Origin: Psychrobacter sp. LV10R520-6
GTDB lineage: Bacteria > Pseudomonadota > Gammaproteobacteria > Pseudomonadales > Moraxellaceae
Direction of reading: 5' to 3'
Length of the DNA: 64,000 nt
Assembly (NCBI RefSeq): GCF_900182925.1
Contig: NZ_LT900024.1
Coordinates: 1,178,001 to 1,242,000, forward strand
A program made the position numbers and the translations under genes. A model generated the notes under the pieces. The model ran no database searches, had not been told where the DNA came from, and worked only from the letters and a program-made list of their open reading frames with translations. Positions 18,951 through 27,494 of this stretch are shown here, in pieces; position 1 is the first letter of the stretch, and the number at the start of each line of letters is the position of its first letter.

Positions 18951-20207
18951 ATGTATAAACCCACATTATTAATTAATGTTTACTACCAAGGGTTTGGGGC
19001 GCATCGCCTCATTGGTCACCTAACGATGGATGGTCGACGCCCCGTCTTTGGCTATAGCCCCTTGTGGTTGGCCGATGGGCTTGATTTGTCTCCGATAGAG
19101 ATGCCATTACGACCAGCGCCTTATTATGGTACTCATGCATCGAGTCATTATTTATGCGGATTGTTATCCGATAGCTTACCTGATGGCTGGGGTATGTTGC
19201 TGATGGATCGATTTTTTCGCAAAACAGTGGATAATCCTGCTCAGCAAGTAAGTGTTTTAGAACGCCTTGCGTATATTGGTAACTCAGCGATGGGTGCGCT
19301 TAGCTTTGAGCCTCAACACGACATTAATCTTGATACCGCCGATCTGAGTCTAGCTAAGCTTGCTGCTGCCAATCATACTATTTTATCTGGACAGGACAGT
19401 GATATATTGGCTGAGCTCATCGTCATCGGTGGCTCTCCACAAGGAGCAAGGCCTAAAGCCTTAGTTTTATACGATGAAGCGTCTGAATATCTCACTACTG
19501 ATTTAACGAGTAGCCATCCATCCGCCATGCCATGGCTCATCAAATTCCCAGCGCAGTCTGAGCATAAAAGTGTTTGCCTTTTAGAGGCACTCTACGCAGA
19601 TATGGCAAAGCAAGCCGGCCTTAACATGCCTGCCCATCATTATTTTGACATTGATGACAGCCATGCTGCTTTTGGTGTTGAACGCTTTGATCGCATTGGC
19701 AAGCAAAGGGTTCATGTGCATACGTTAGCCGGTTTATTGAATCTTGATTTTCGAACACCATCTCTGGATTACTTGCAATACCTACGCTGTGTACGTATGT
19801 TGACCCAATCGCAATGTCAAGTAGAAAAAGCCTACCGACAAGCGGTATTTAATGTGATTTTCAACAACAAAGACGACCATAGTAAGAACTTTTCTTTTGT
19901 AATGGATAAAGCGGGGAACTGGTCCTTATCTCCAGTCTATGATATTGCCTATAATTCAGGTATGAACGGTTATCATCAGATGGATGTTGGCGGTGAGGCC
20001 AAACACCCTACTGCCGCACATTTATTAAAACTTGCCAACCGTGCCGATATCAAAGAAAATAAGGCACGCGCTATTATTGAGCAAGTGGTCTCAGTTGCTG
20101 AATACTTTTTGACTGTTATTAATGATTATTCCATTGAAAGAGGGTTGTTGAACCAAGTGATTTGTGATGTGAAAGCGAACATTGAGAGGATGACTCTATT
20201 GATATAG
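18951..20207 (+). CDS. hipA: HipA-like serine/threonine kinase toxin
   Basis: The 418-residue HipA-family kinase arrests growth by phosphorylating a translation factor (glutamyl-tRNA synthetase in E. coli HipA; the target here is unknown). Visible motifs are SDSLPDGWG, the nucleotide-binding GGSPQGARPKALV, WLIKFPAQ, GVERFDRIG, the catalytic FNVIFNNKDDHSKNFSF and LSPVYDIAYN. No truncation is evident. HipBA lies between an IS256 element and a dehydrogenase gene, in the accessory part of the window. Confidence 0.93.
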   Translation: MYKPTLLINVYYQGFGAHRLIGHLTMDGRRPVFGYSPLWLADGLDLSPIEMPLRPAPYYGTHASSHYLCGLLSDSLPDGWGMLLMDRFFRKTVDNPAQQVSVLERLAYIGNSAMGALSFEPQHDINLDTADLSLAKLAAANHTILSGQDSDILAELIVIGGSPQGARPKALVLYDEASEYLTTDLTSSHPSAMPWLIKFPAQSEHKSVCLLEALYADMAKQAGLNMPAHHYFDIDDSHAAFGVERFDRIGKQRVHVHTLAGLLNLDFRTPSLDYLQYLRCVRMLTQSQCQVEKAYRQAVFNVIFNNKDDHSKNFSFVMDKAGNWSLSPVYDIAYNSGMNGYHQMDVGGEAKHPTAAHLLKLANRADIKENKARAIIEQVVSVAEYFLTVINDYSIERGLLNQVICDVKANIERMTLLI

Positions 20208-20765
20208 AGTACGTCTCAGCGGTAGGCTGTCACTATGGTCATCAGTTGCTGCCATTTTTCCGTTTTACGCTAATAGCGGTATTTGTAATATACCGTAAAC
20301 CACTTGCTAAAGCAGGATGGTAAGTCGCGCCATTGTGCATGGTACAAACCATAAGTGACGCATCTTCTCTTTGTTGTGGTAAACAAAAATATAAGACATT
20401 GCTTATTTTTTCAACCAGCCCTAAGCCTATACAACCCCTAATTATAATAGTGACAGCCAAATAATGTTGTTAAAATTTTTAACTCAGCGTGTAATATTGT
20501 TAAAAAAATATCAACTTGTTGTTAAAGACTCTAGATGTCTGTAAAAAGTAATCGCTAAGCAGTCAGCACCACAAAAAATCACACGCCATATTGAAAATTA
20601 TATGGTATCTTTCAATAATTTATGTTGCTAGCTAAGTATTTTAAGCAATAAAAAATCCTGAAAGCTTTTATCATCAATGTTTTTAGAACTAAACGGTTTA
20701 TTTAGAAATGTCTTATGGCTTTGTTGATATTGGGGTTTCCACAGTACTTCTAATACCAAGCAAAA
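20208..20765. other. Intergenic, no supported gene
   Basis: A 72-residue frame exists on the minus strand (20242-20460), but it has no ribosome site or recognisable family. The remainder is AT-rich with no RNA gene seen. Confidence 0.5.
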
Positions 20766-20792
20766 ACGCCAATCTGGATGGTTGGCATTTTT
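20766..20792. terminator. Rho-independent terminator, probably bidirectional
   Basis: The stem GCCAA/TTGGC (20768-20772 with 20782-20786) is followed by TTTTTT on the plus strand, and by GTTTTT when read on the minus strand. It lies about 95 bases after the dehydrogenase stop codon. Confidence 0.65.
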
Positions 20793-20887
20793 TAGTTTAG
20801 ATTGATTAATTTTAATGTACAGATTAGGATGGTGTAGTTATTTCAATAACCTTAATCTGCGGAAGCTAACTCTTTCACCTTATTGGT

Positions 20888-21952
20888 TTACAGGTTTGGG
20901 TTTACAATGATTTTCACCGCTGATTCATTGTTATGAATTAAGGTCTCAAAGCCTTTAGAAATCAAATCATCTAATTTGATACGTTGAGTAATAAAAGGCT
21001 CAAGATTAACTAAACCGTCTTCGACCAATTTAATGGTTTCTTTGTGGTTGTTTACATAGCCGATAGTACCACGTAGATCAAGCTCTTTCATGACCACACT
21101 ATGTACATTTACTGAGGCTGGGTGGCTCCAGATAGAGACAATCACTACCACACCAGCGGATTTGGTGAGCTCAACCAGCGAGTCTAATACCTCATTGACG
21201 CTAGTGCATTCAAAGGCAATGTCTGCACCGCGATTATTAGTAATCTTCATGACTTCTTCAGTCAAATTGACTTGAGTAGGGTCTAAAACATAATCGGCAA
21301 CGCCACTTTCTTTAGCTTTTTCTTTACGTTTGGCACTTAATTCGGTAAGGATTACGGTAATACCTTTGGCTTTTAGAACCGAAGCCAATAACAATCCAAT
21401 CGGACCACCACCACCAACTAAAGCAATATCACCTGCCTTAGCCTCACTGCGCACAAAAGCATGGTAACCAACTGCTAACGGCTCAATCAAAGCTGCTTGA
21501 TCCAATGGGATTTTATTAGAGATAGGGTGTACCCAACGGCGTTTAACCGCAATTTTTTCAGATAAACCACCTCCGCGACCGCCTAGGCCGATAAAGTTCA
21601 TATCCTTCGATAGGTGATAATTCTCACCAGGTGCGGTAGACACGTCATCGGCAATAATGTACGGTTCAACCACGACGTGCTGGCCGATTTCAATATCATC
21701 AATCCCCTCGCCGATAGCATAAACGACGCCTGAGAACTCATGACCCATAGTGATTGGAGCAGACTCTCCTGAAATCGGGTGAGGATGACCACAAGGAGGA
21801 ATAAAGATAGGACCTTCCATAAACTCATGCAAGTCAGTACCACAAATACCGCACCAGGCAACGTCGATACCAACGGTGCCTGGTTTTACAGTGGGCTCTG
21901 GAATGTCTTCAATGCGGATGTCGCCTTTGTCATAAAAACGTGCAGCTTTCAT
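20888..21952 (-). CDS. Zinc-type 2,3-butanediol dehydrogenase-like oxidoreductase
   Basis: The 354-residue medium-chain dehydrogenase would interconvert 2,3-butanediol and acetoin or related diols with NAD(H). Seen are the catalytic zinc region WCGICGTDLHEF, GHEFSGVV, the IEPLAVGYHA segment and the Rossmann loop VGGGGPIGLL. The usual four-Cys structural zinc loop is missing: the corresponding stretch reads IIADDVSTAPGENYHLSKDM with no Cys. The overall pattern is closest to (R,R)-butanediol dehydrogenases. It is a single gene with an AAGGAGA site before the ATG. The substrate is inferred. Confidence 0.8.
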   Translation of the reverse strand: MKAARFYDKGDIRIEDIPEPTVKPGTVGIDVAWCGICGTDLHEFMEGPIFIPPCGHPHPISGESAPITMGHEFSGVVYAIGEGIDDIEIGQHVVVEPYIIADDVSTAPGENYHLSKDMNFIGLGGRGGGLSEKIAVKRRWVHPISNKIPLDQAALIEPLAVGYHAFVRSEAKAGDIALVGGGGPIGLLLASVLKAKGITVILTELSAKRKEKAKESGVADYVLDPTQVNLTEEVMKITNNRGADIAFECTSVNEVLDSLVELTKSAGVVVIVSIWSHPASVNVHSVVMKELDLRGTIGYVNNHKETIKLVEDGLVNLEPFITQRIKLDDLISKGFETLIHNNESAVKIIVNPNL

Positions 21953-22188
21953 ATAAATCTCCTTCGGTTATCATTAGAAAAATTAATGAAAAATATGAAG
22001 TTTACTTACCACTATCATGCCCAGAGCAGAGTTGAATTATCAAGTATTGTTGGGTGAAACTAGCTATGATAAAGAAAATTTATTATTCGAAACAATACTA
22101 TAAACCACATTCTAAATAAAGGTAATCAGCTGGATAAGTCCTAGCAACTTGTATTAATTGTTAATGTTAATGTGAGCGTTTAAATGAA

Positions 22189-22572
22189 CTAGCCGGCAAC
22201 ATATATTGCTCCCATCCAGCAATGTTTAGGCTTATCAATAATTTCTGAACTGTAGAACACAGGTGCGTCAATAGCAGTCCTTCTCTCAATCGCAGTTCTT
22301 ATAGTTTCAAATTCGTCAAACGATATATTACGGTTACTCTCAACTTCCAACATCATAGAATTAATGCTAAGACTTTTAGGGATTTGGCTCATAGTTTTCT
22401 CGATTGCTCTGTCTGAATCAAGTTTCCCCATTGCACTAGCTTGTATGAAGTGAGCATATTTCCCAGACAAACATCCCATCTCAAACTCATCAATACTGAT
22501 ACCAACCAAGCCTGTTCTCTCCAATACGGATTTGTACATATCGATCTCTGACTTTCTTAGCTTGTTTTTCAT
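22189..22572 (-). CDS. Small unknown protein with an FtsZ-C-domain-like pattern
   Basis: The product is 127 residues. The C-terminal half (VESNRNISFDEFETIRTAIE, then DAPVFYSSEIID and a terminal GAIYVAG) has the spacing of the FtsZ/tubulin-like C-terminal domain: a strand, DEF helix, a strand ending in a VID-like turn, and a last strand ending ATG. No GTP-binding domain is present. The resemblance is by eye and may be chance. A short GGGG/CCCC hairpin (22606-22622) lies upstream. Confidence 0.55.
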   Translation of the reverse strand: MKNKLRKSEIDMYKSVLERTGLVGISIDEFEMGCLSGKYAHFIQASAMGKLDSDRAIEKTMSQIPKSLSINSMMLEVESNRNISFDEFETIRTAIERRTAIDAPVFYSSEIIDKPKHCWMGAIYVAG

Positions 22573-22879
22573 CGTTCATGTTTCTATCCGTAAGGTTTTT
22601 GGGGTTAAGGGGTTTCCCCTTATCGGCATGCCAGAATGAAAAGAGGTGGTGTATTGTAATGACGGCATATACTGGCTTATAATTTACTAATCAAAACTTA
22701 TTATTAAATCTTCATACTTAGACCTAAGCAGCATGGTCATATCCTGCCGATAGTTTAGCAATTACTCTATATCTATACATGTGCTTATTTTCTAATAGGT
22801 TAACAATATAGTTGTCTAGAGCAACTTTTATATTACATATAGAGTCAGTTCAAAATAAAAGAGAGTCGTTCATATCAAC

Positions 22880-22956
22880 GTGCTACTGGTATAAATTTTT
22901 CTTGCGTGCTGTTCGCAAGCGTGCTTCGAGCCTGCAAAAAATTCATACCAGCAGCA
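22880..22956. repeat. Palindromic element abutting a stop codon
   Basis: Arms at 22880-22900 and 22935-22956 are imperfect inverted copies starting GTGCT(A/G)CTGGTAT. They flank a GC-rich centre that folds again around TTGCG/CGCAA (CTTGCGTGCTGTTCGCAAG). The element ends one base before the stop codon of the 584-residue gene. The layout is like a small non-autonomous palindromic repeat. It could also act as a transcription attenuator. Confidence 0.65.
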
Positions 22957-24711
22957 CTATATCGTTTTTAAATTGAATCGACTATACCATAGTTGATTCG
23001 CTTCAAAAACATTCTGGTTTACTACTTGGCTTATGTAGTCGATATTAAACTCTCTTTTGTCTTCAGATAGTCGTAGTACCCTTGGTAGACGGCTAATTCC
23101 TAGTTCTCCATCTGCTAGCGCATAATGTCTGTATGTTTTATTTATAATTTCATCACATTCGAATTCTATGTATACCATACCTCTGTTTTGAGATTTAGCC
23201 ATGCGAATAATCGATATAAAAACTTCTTTTTTAAGATGTAACTTCTTTTTATTAATATCCTCTACCGTATATCTAGGCCTTCTCCCCAATGCAATTTTTT
23301 TCCAAAAGCTTCCTTGTTCTTTGATTGTAAAGTAATTATCGAGATTGTTTTTTAGGTCTTCAAGTTCTCTTATAGATATTTTAGTCTCATTTAATTTTTC
23401 TTTAACCATGAAGAGTGGCATACCCATAACTTCTGAACGCTCCTCTATGCTTGACTCTTGAGAAAAAATAAAGTCATGAGATTTAGTCAGTAGCATTCTT
23501 AAAGCCATTAATTTAATTAGCAACATCTCACTACTGGGAGAGTACATGACTAAAGGTTGTAATCTAAAATCCTGAACACCTTCTATCATTTCCTTAAGTA
23601 ATCTATCTAAATGATAGATTAGATAGTCTTGATCACCTTTCTTATGAAGGATAGTTTGAATTCTGGGTAGTTTCTGAAGTATTAATACTGAAACTTGTTT
23701 TTCGTAAGTTATCATACGCTCTTTTATAATGGCTTCTATAGAACCGCCGACTTGTTCTAAACGTTCTTTTAGTAAAGGTTTTAAATACCTCCTTTTCAGA
23801 CTTCGGGTTTCATTAACAAAATCCAAAATTGTATCGGGCGTCCCTCGATCAAGCGTGTAAAACCGACTCATAGAAAAGGAGCAATGAGATAGATATTTTA
23901 AGTCATGCATATCATATTTTCTGATAACAACATGTGTTAGATAGACGTACTTTTCAGCACTATTGCCACTGCTATCTTCATGAAGAAACCGTCGAAAAGA
24001 ATAAGGATTCTTACCAATTTCATCCGTATTTCCAATTAAAAACCAGTATTTTTGTCCTTCTACAACCAAAAAACCTCTATCTTTCCCCTCATTCCTAATG
24101 AAAGAAGGTATATAAGTAGATTTTTGAAAATCTATGTCAGATGAATCCCACTTTCGGAAGTCTTGTCCTTGTATTTTCTGCTTAATAAAGACCTCCTTTA
24201 GGTATGATTTAATCATATGGGAGTCCAGTTTGCGAAAACTAGGGGAGACTTTTAATTTAACAGTGCCTATCCATTGTGCTAAGTCATATAAAAAAGCTAT
24301 TTTCATTCTTTTACGATTTTTATGTTCATATAATAAGTTGTGTATATTTAAGTTATCTAAACAACTAAATATTGCTTCAATTTCATCAGCGAGTTGCATA
24401 GCGTCATAATACTCAGAGCGCGAATTAATAATTTTGAACATATCTGAGACTATGGCTAGTAGATCATTATTATGAGTTTGAATGTTTCCCATAGTTTCTT
24501 TTAAAGTGGCAGGACGTTTGTGTATTAGTTCTTCATTGGCATTGAGATAGATACCTCGAGGTTCTAGTATGTTTTTATATAAACTATGTTGACTCTCCGG
24601 ATCTAAATCAGGAAGAATACTCTGAATTATTTCTCGCCAATCTGGACTTAGGTTAGGGTCCATCGATTTTAATTTATAAAGCTGATATTCAGAAAGATCA
24701 CGAATATTCAT
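22957..24711 (-). CDS. Unrecognised 584-residue protein
   Basis: This is a long intact frame with low GC, many Lys/Ile/Asn codons and no signal peptide or membrane segment. It opens MNIRDLSEYQLYKLKSMDPN. A central part is helical and charged (about 300-400). Near 440-490 a possible coiled coil (KEKLNETKISIRELEDLKNN) precedes FWKKIALGRRPRYTVEDI. The C-terminal 120 residues look like a compact domain. I recognise no family. The gene stands alone between the palindromic element and IS remnants, an accessory setting, which could fit a cargo or defence gene, but nothing in the sequence proves that. Confidence 0.7.
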   Translation of the reverse strand: MNIRDLSEYQLYKLKSMDPNLSPDWREIIQSILPDLDPESQHSLYKNILEPRGIYLNANEELIHKRPATLKETMGNIQTHNNDLLAIVSDMFKIINSRSEYYDAMQLADEIEAIFSCLDNLNIHNLLYEHKNRKRMKIAFLYDLAQWIGTVKLKVSPSFRKLDSHMIKSYLKEVFIKQKIQGQDFRKWDSSDIDFQKSTYIPSFIRNEGKDRGFLVVEGQKYWFLIGNTDEIGKNPYSFRRFLHEDSSGNSAEKYVYLTHVVIRKYDMHDLKYLSHCSFSMSRFYTLDRGTPDTILDFVNETRSLKRRYLKPLLKERLEQVGGSIEAIIKERMITYEKQVSVLILQKLPRIQTILHKKGDQDYLIYHLDRLLKEMIEGVQDFRLQPLVMYSPSSEMLLIKLMALRMLLTKSHDFIFSQESSIEERSEVMGMPLFMVKEKLNETKISIRELEDLKNNLDNYFTIKEQGSFWKKIALGRRPRYTVEDINKKKLHLKKEVFISIIRMAKSQNRGMVYIEFECDEIINKTYRHYALADGELGISRLPRVLRLSEDKREFNIDYISQVVNQNVFEANQLWYSRFNLKTI

Positions 24712-24782
24712 TGTGCTTGCCCCTGCAGAAATTCCATTTCATAAATGCCATACTAAGCGAATAAGCTCTTAAAACAACAGTA

Positions 24783-24902
24783 TAGTAGGTTCTCTATAAA
24801 CAAGATATAGTCAGTTCACAATAAAAAAAATACAACCCATATCATGGAATAGTTTCTTTAAATTATTCTCCATCCAACCTTGGCGTAGAAACTTTGCTTG
24901 TG
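24783..24902. mobile_element. Nested IS630-family end remnants
   Basis: 24783-24807 is a 25-base right-end tip identical in reverse to 28433-28457. At 24808 a second end starts, nearly identical to 27492-27586 over about 95 bases. The TA at the junction fits IS630 targeting of TA dinucleotides, so one copy seems to have inserted into the end of another. Both are truncated. Confidence 0.75.
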
Positions 24903-25045
24903 TGGCAACCCATGCTAATGGGTAGTCATTTGATGCCCCAATCAGCATACGGACAGCATGTTCTTTAATCTCGGGGTGTATGTGTTTTTACTCATTGTTC
25001 TATTCTTTCAGATTAATGAGCCTCTGAAAAACCCGGGGCGGTTCA
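24903..25045 (-). mobile_element. IS3-family remnant (start of orfA and terminal repeat)
   Basis: On the minus strand the end at 25020-25045 begins TGAACCGCCCCGGGTTTTTC. The following frame reads HPEIKEHAVRMLIGASNDYP then LAWVATQA, the N-terminus of an IS3-type OrfA, with a frame disturbance after its ATG. It is cut by the IS630 remnant. Confidence 0.7.
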
Positions 25046-25135
25046 CTCAGGGCGTATGTGATAAAGCAATCCTATCTCCACGTGTCGCTTGTGAATATAT
25101 GACTGCTCTATAACACGCTAGAGAAAAACACCCTT

Positions 25136-25720
25136 CTACACCATATTTTCAAAGATATCATCAATGTATTTTTCTACGGCATCACTATCATTGGTGACTT
25201 GAGCATACGTCTTCAAACCTATTATTTGAATTTGGAAATAACGCGCCAGCTTAACCGGATTTTTCTCAACGCTGATCTCACCATTATCGATGGCTTGCTC
25301 AAAAATAGTAGCAAAGGATGCTTCTGTATTCTCTAAAATACCCGTTGCATGAGTCAACAAATTTGGGCTATTGTTCTGGGTGAGTTCAGCGACCGTTTTG
25401 ACAATCATGCACATACCACTTGGCGCATTGGCTTGATTACATACAGTCACGCTATGAATGAATCGCTTCAAACCACCCAGCACGGTGACTTCTTCTGCCA
25501 TACAGTCGGCAAGCCTCTGAGCACCGTCTTTAGCATAACGATTTAATGCTTCTGTAAATAATTTGTCTTTGCTGCCAAAAGCGGCGTAAATACTACCAGG
25601 ATGCATTTTCACCACATCTTGTAGATTTCTCATTGACGTTGCGTGATAGCCCTTTTCCCAATAGAGATTTTTTGCTTTTTCAATCACATCATCGCGATTA
25701 AATTTTACTGGGGCACTCAT
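25136..25720 (-). CDS. TetR/AcrR-family repressor 1
   Basis: The 194-residue regulator has an N-terminal helix-turn-helix (YWEKGYHATSMRNLQDVVKM, then HPGSIYAAFGSKDKLF) and a variable ligand domain with Cys residues (CNQANAPSGMCMI). It lies after two glutathione-transferase genes in the same direction but behind a terminator-like palindrome. The 25721-25825 upstream segment is made of imperfect repeats of CTTAAAA. It is similar to the TetR at 36680-37294 around the recognition helix. The likely targets are the neighbouring detoxification genes; the ligand may be an electrophile or quinone. Confidence 0.9.
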   Translation of the reverse strand: MSAPVKFNRDDVIEKAKNLYWEKGYHATSMRNLQDVVKMHPGSIYAAFGSKDKLFTEALNRYAKDGAQRLADCMAEEVTVLGGLKRFIHSVTVCNQANAPSGMCMIVKTVAELTQNNSPNLLTHATGILENTEASFATIFEQAIDNGEISVEKNPVKLARYFQIQIIGLKTYAQVTNDSDAVEKYIDDIFENMV

Positions 25721-25825
25721 AATTTTACCTTAAAAATTTTGTCTTAAAAGCTTGTCTAAAAATTGCTCTTAATTATCTGCCTTAAAACTGGCCTTAAAAA
25801 CTTAAAATTGCTCTTAAAAAACAGA

Positions 25826-25857
25826 AACCAAGTAATAATAATATTACTTGGTTTTTT
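25826..25857 (-). terminator. Palindrome between yghU-like gene and tetR
   Basis: AACCAAGTAA (25826-25835) pairs with TTACTTGGTT (25844-25853) and T-runs occur on both sides. It fits a bidirectional terminator for the glutathione-transferase operon. A regulator binding site is an alternative. Confidence 0.55.
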
Positions 25858-25887
25858 ACGTTATCGCTTGGCTTTATTCGAAATAAG

Positions 25888-26745
25888 CTACTTTGGCTTT
25901 AATGCTAAGACTCTATCAATATCTTCAGCATTATGACGGTTTTCGAGTTGCTCCCACTCTTCACCCCAATTGCGGTTGATGATGCAGCCACGTTGTACTG
26001 CTGGTCGCGCTAACATGGCTGTCGCCCAACGCTGGATGTGGGTATACTCTTCAACCTGAAGGAATTCTTTTGCGTCGTATAAATTCCCCAAAACTAAATT
26101 GCCATACCAAGGCCAAGTGGCAATGTCCGCAATACTGTACTCATCACCAGCAATGAATTCGTTCGTCGCTAATTGCTTGTCTAATACATCCAATTGGCGC
26201 TTGATTTCCATCGCAAAACGATTGATGGGGTATTCAAATTTTTCGGGTGCATAAGCATAAAAGTGACCGAACCCACCACCTAAGTATGGCGCAGAGCCAT
26301 GTAACCAAAACAGCCAGTTAAAGACCTTTGTACGCTTATTACCTTCTTTAGGCAGTAATACCCCAAATTTTTCAGCAAGATACACTAAAATTGAAGCCGA
26401 CTCAAAAATAGGCTCAGCATCATCGACAGAGTGATCGACTAATGCTGGAATCTTAGAGTTGGGATTAATAGCTACAAACCCCGATGTGAATTGATCCCCT
26501 TCGCCAATTTTAATCATGTGGGCATCGTATTCCGCATCCTTACCTAATGCCAATAACTCCTCTAACATGATGGTAATTTTTTGGCCATTAGGCGTGCCCA
26601 TTGAGTACAGTTGCAAAGCATGCTTGCCAATAGGCAGCGCTTTTTCATGGGTTGCACCCGACACCGGACGATTAATACTTGCCCATTTACCGCCATTTTC
26701 TGCGTCATGAGTCCAAATTTGGGGAGGTATGTATTGATTTTCCAT
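25888..26745 (-). CDS. yghU: Glutathione-dependent disulfide-bond oxidoreductase, YghU-like
   Basis: The 285-residue protein belongs to the Nu-class glutathione-transferase family with an N-terminal extension. I chose the ATG at 26745 (MENQYIPP), which has GAAG eight bases upstream, over a GTG three codons earlier. The thioredoxin-fold part has LYSMGTPNGQKITIMLEEL with the Asn/Thr active-site region, NPNSKIPALVD and FESASILVYLAEKFG. The helical part has the FHG-type GGGFGHFYAYAPEKF and EYSIADIATWPW. Such enzymes reduce organic hydroperoxides and disulfides with two glutathiones. It lies 48 bases after a second transferase gene. Confidence 0.88.
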   Translation of the reverse strand: MENQYIPPQIWTHDAENGGKWASINRPVSGATHEKALPIGKHALQLYSMGTPNGQKITIMLEELLALGKDAEYDAHMIKIGEGDQFTSGFVAINPNSKIPALVDHSVDDAEPIFESASILVYLAEKFGVLLPKEGNKRTKVFNWLFWLHGSAPYLGGGFGHFYAYAPEKFEYPINRFAMEIKRQLDVLDKQLATNEFIAGDEYSIADIATWPWYGNLVLGNLYDAKEFLQVEEYTHIQRWATAMLARPAVQRGCIINRNWGEEWEQLENRHNAEDIDRVLALKPK

Positions 26746-26793
26746 TCTTATCACTTCTATATTGGTGAAATTTATTAGACTTTTTACTAGTGA

Positions 26794-27474
26794 TTAGGCT
26801 TTTTTATCGAAGTTTTGTGGATATAGCGCCCGTGCGGCAACGTCATCAAACTCAGTCTTAAACTCGATATTTTTAGCAAGAGTTCGTGCTTTTTCTACCG
26901 CAGGACGTGCATTGATGCTTGCAAACCAGCGCTTTAGATTAGGATAGTTCTCTAAACCCTCTTCGCCTAATACGAATGTTGCCTTGTCAATCCAGCCCCA
27001 TGCTGAAATATCGGCAATTGAATACTCGTCGCCAACTATATACTCGCGGCCTTCCATGTGGGTATCGAGCACTTCATAATGACGTTCAGCTTCACGGAGA
27101 TAGCGATTGATAGCATAAGGTATTTTTTCTGGCGCTTTATGTCTGAAATGAACGGATTGACCAGAAAAAGGTCCAAGGCCTGTCGCTAGAAACAGCAACC
27201 ACGATAGCATTTCACCGCGATCTTCTGGCTTTCCTGCTAATTTTCCCGTTTTCTCAGAGAGGTACATCAAGATAGCAGTTGAATCAAACACGCGCTTACC
27301 ATCGTCTTCAATTGCCGGTGTCTTGCCATTTGGGTTGATAGCGCGGTATTCAGGCGTGTGCTGCTCACCTTTTAGAGTGTCTACAGCGACCAATTCGTAC
27401 GCCAACCCAGTCTCTTCAAGGTAAACAGCCACTTTCATTGGGTTTGGGGTTTGGTGAAAATAAAACTTAAGCAT
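26794..27474 (-). CDS. Glutathione S-transferase (GstB/YfcG-like)
   Basis: The 226-residue protein has an N-terminal thioredoxin fold (HQTPNPMKVAVYLEETGL, INPNGKTPAIEDDG, DSTAILMYLSEKTG) and a helical C-terminal domain (GDEYSIADISAWGW). It would conjugate or reduce electrophiles with glutathione. AGGA lies eight bases before the ATG. An IS630 element begins only 17 bases upstream of the start, so the native promoter has been pushed about 1 kb away. It heads the operon with the YghU-like gene. Confidence 0.88.
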   Translation of the reverse strand: MLKFYFHQTPNPMKVAVYLEETGLAYELVAVDTLKGEQHTPEYRAINPNGKTPAIEDDGKRVFDSTAILMYLSEKTGKLAGKPEDRGEMLSWLLFLATGLGPFSGQSVHFRHKAPEKIPYAINRYLREAERHYEVLDTHMEGREYIVGDEYSIADISAWGWIDKATFVLGEEGLENYPNLKRWFASINARPAVEKARTLAKNIEFKTEFDDVAARALYPQNFDKKA

Positions 27475-27494
27475 AACTTTATCCTATTATATAA

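Noticed and set aside
20242..20460. 72-residue minus-strand frame after hipA
   Set aside because: No ribosome site, no recognisable motif, and mixed composition. Listed only as part of the intergenic description.
25721..25825. Tandem CTTAAAA-like repeats before tetR 1 as a regulatory array
   Set aside because: The units vary in spacing and sequence, and AT-rich DNA could give this by chance; mentioned under the TetR gene only.
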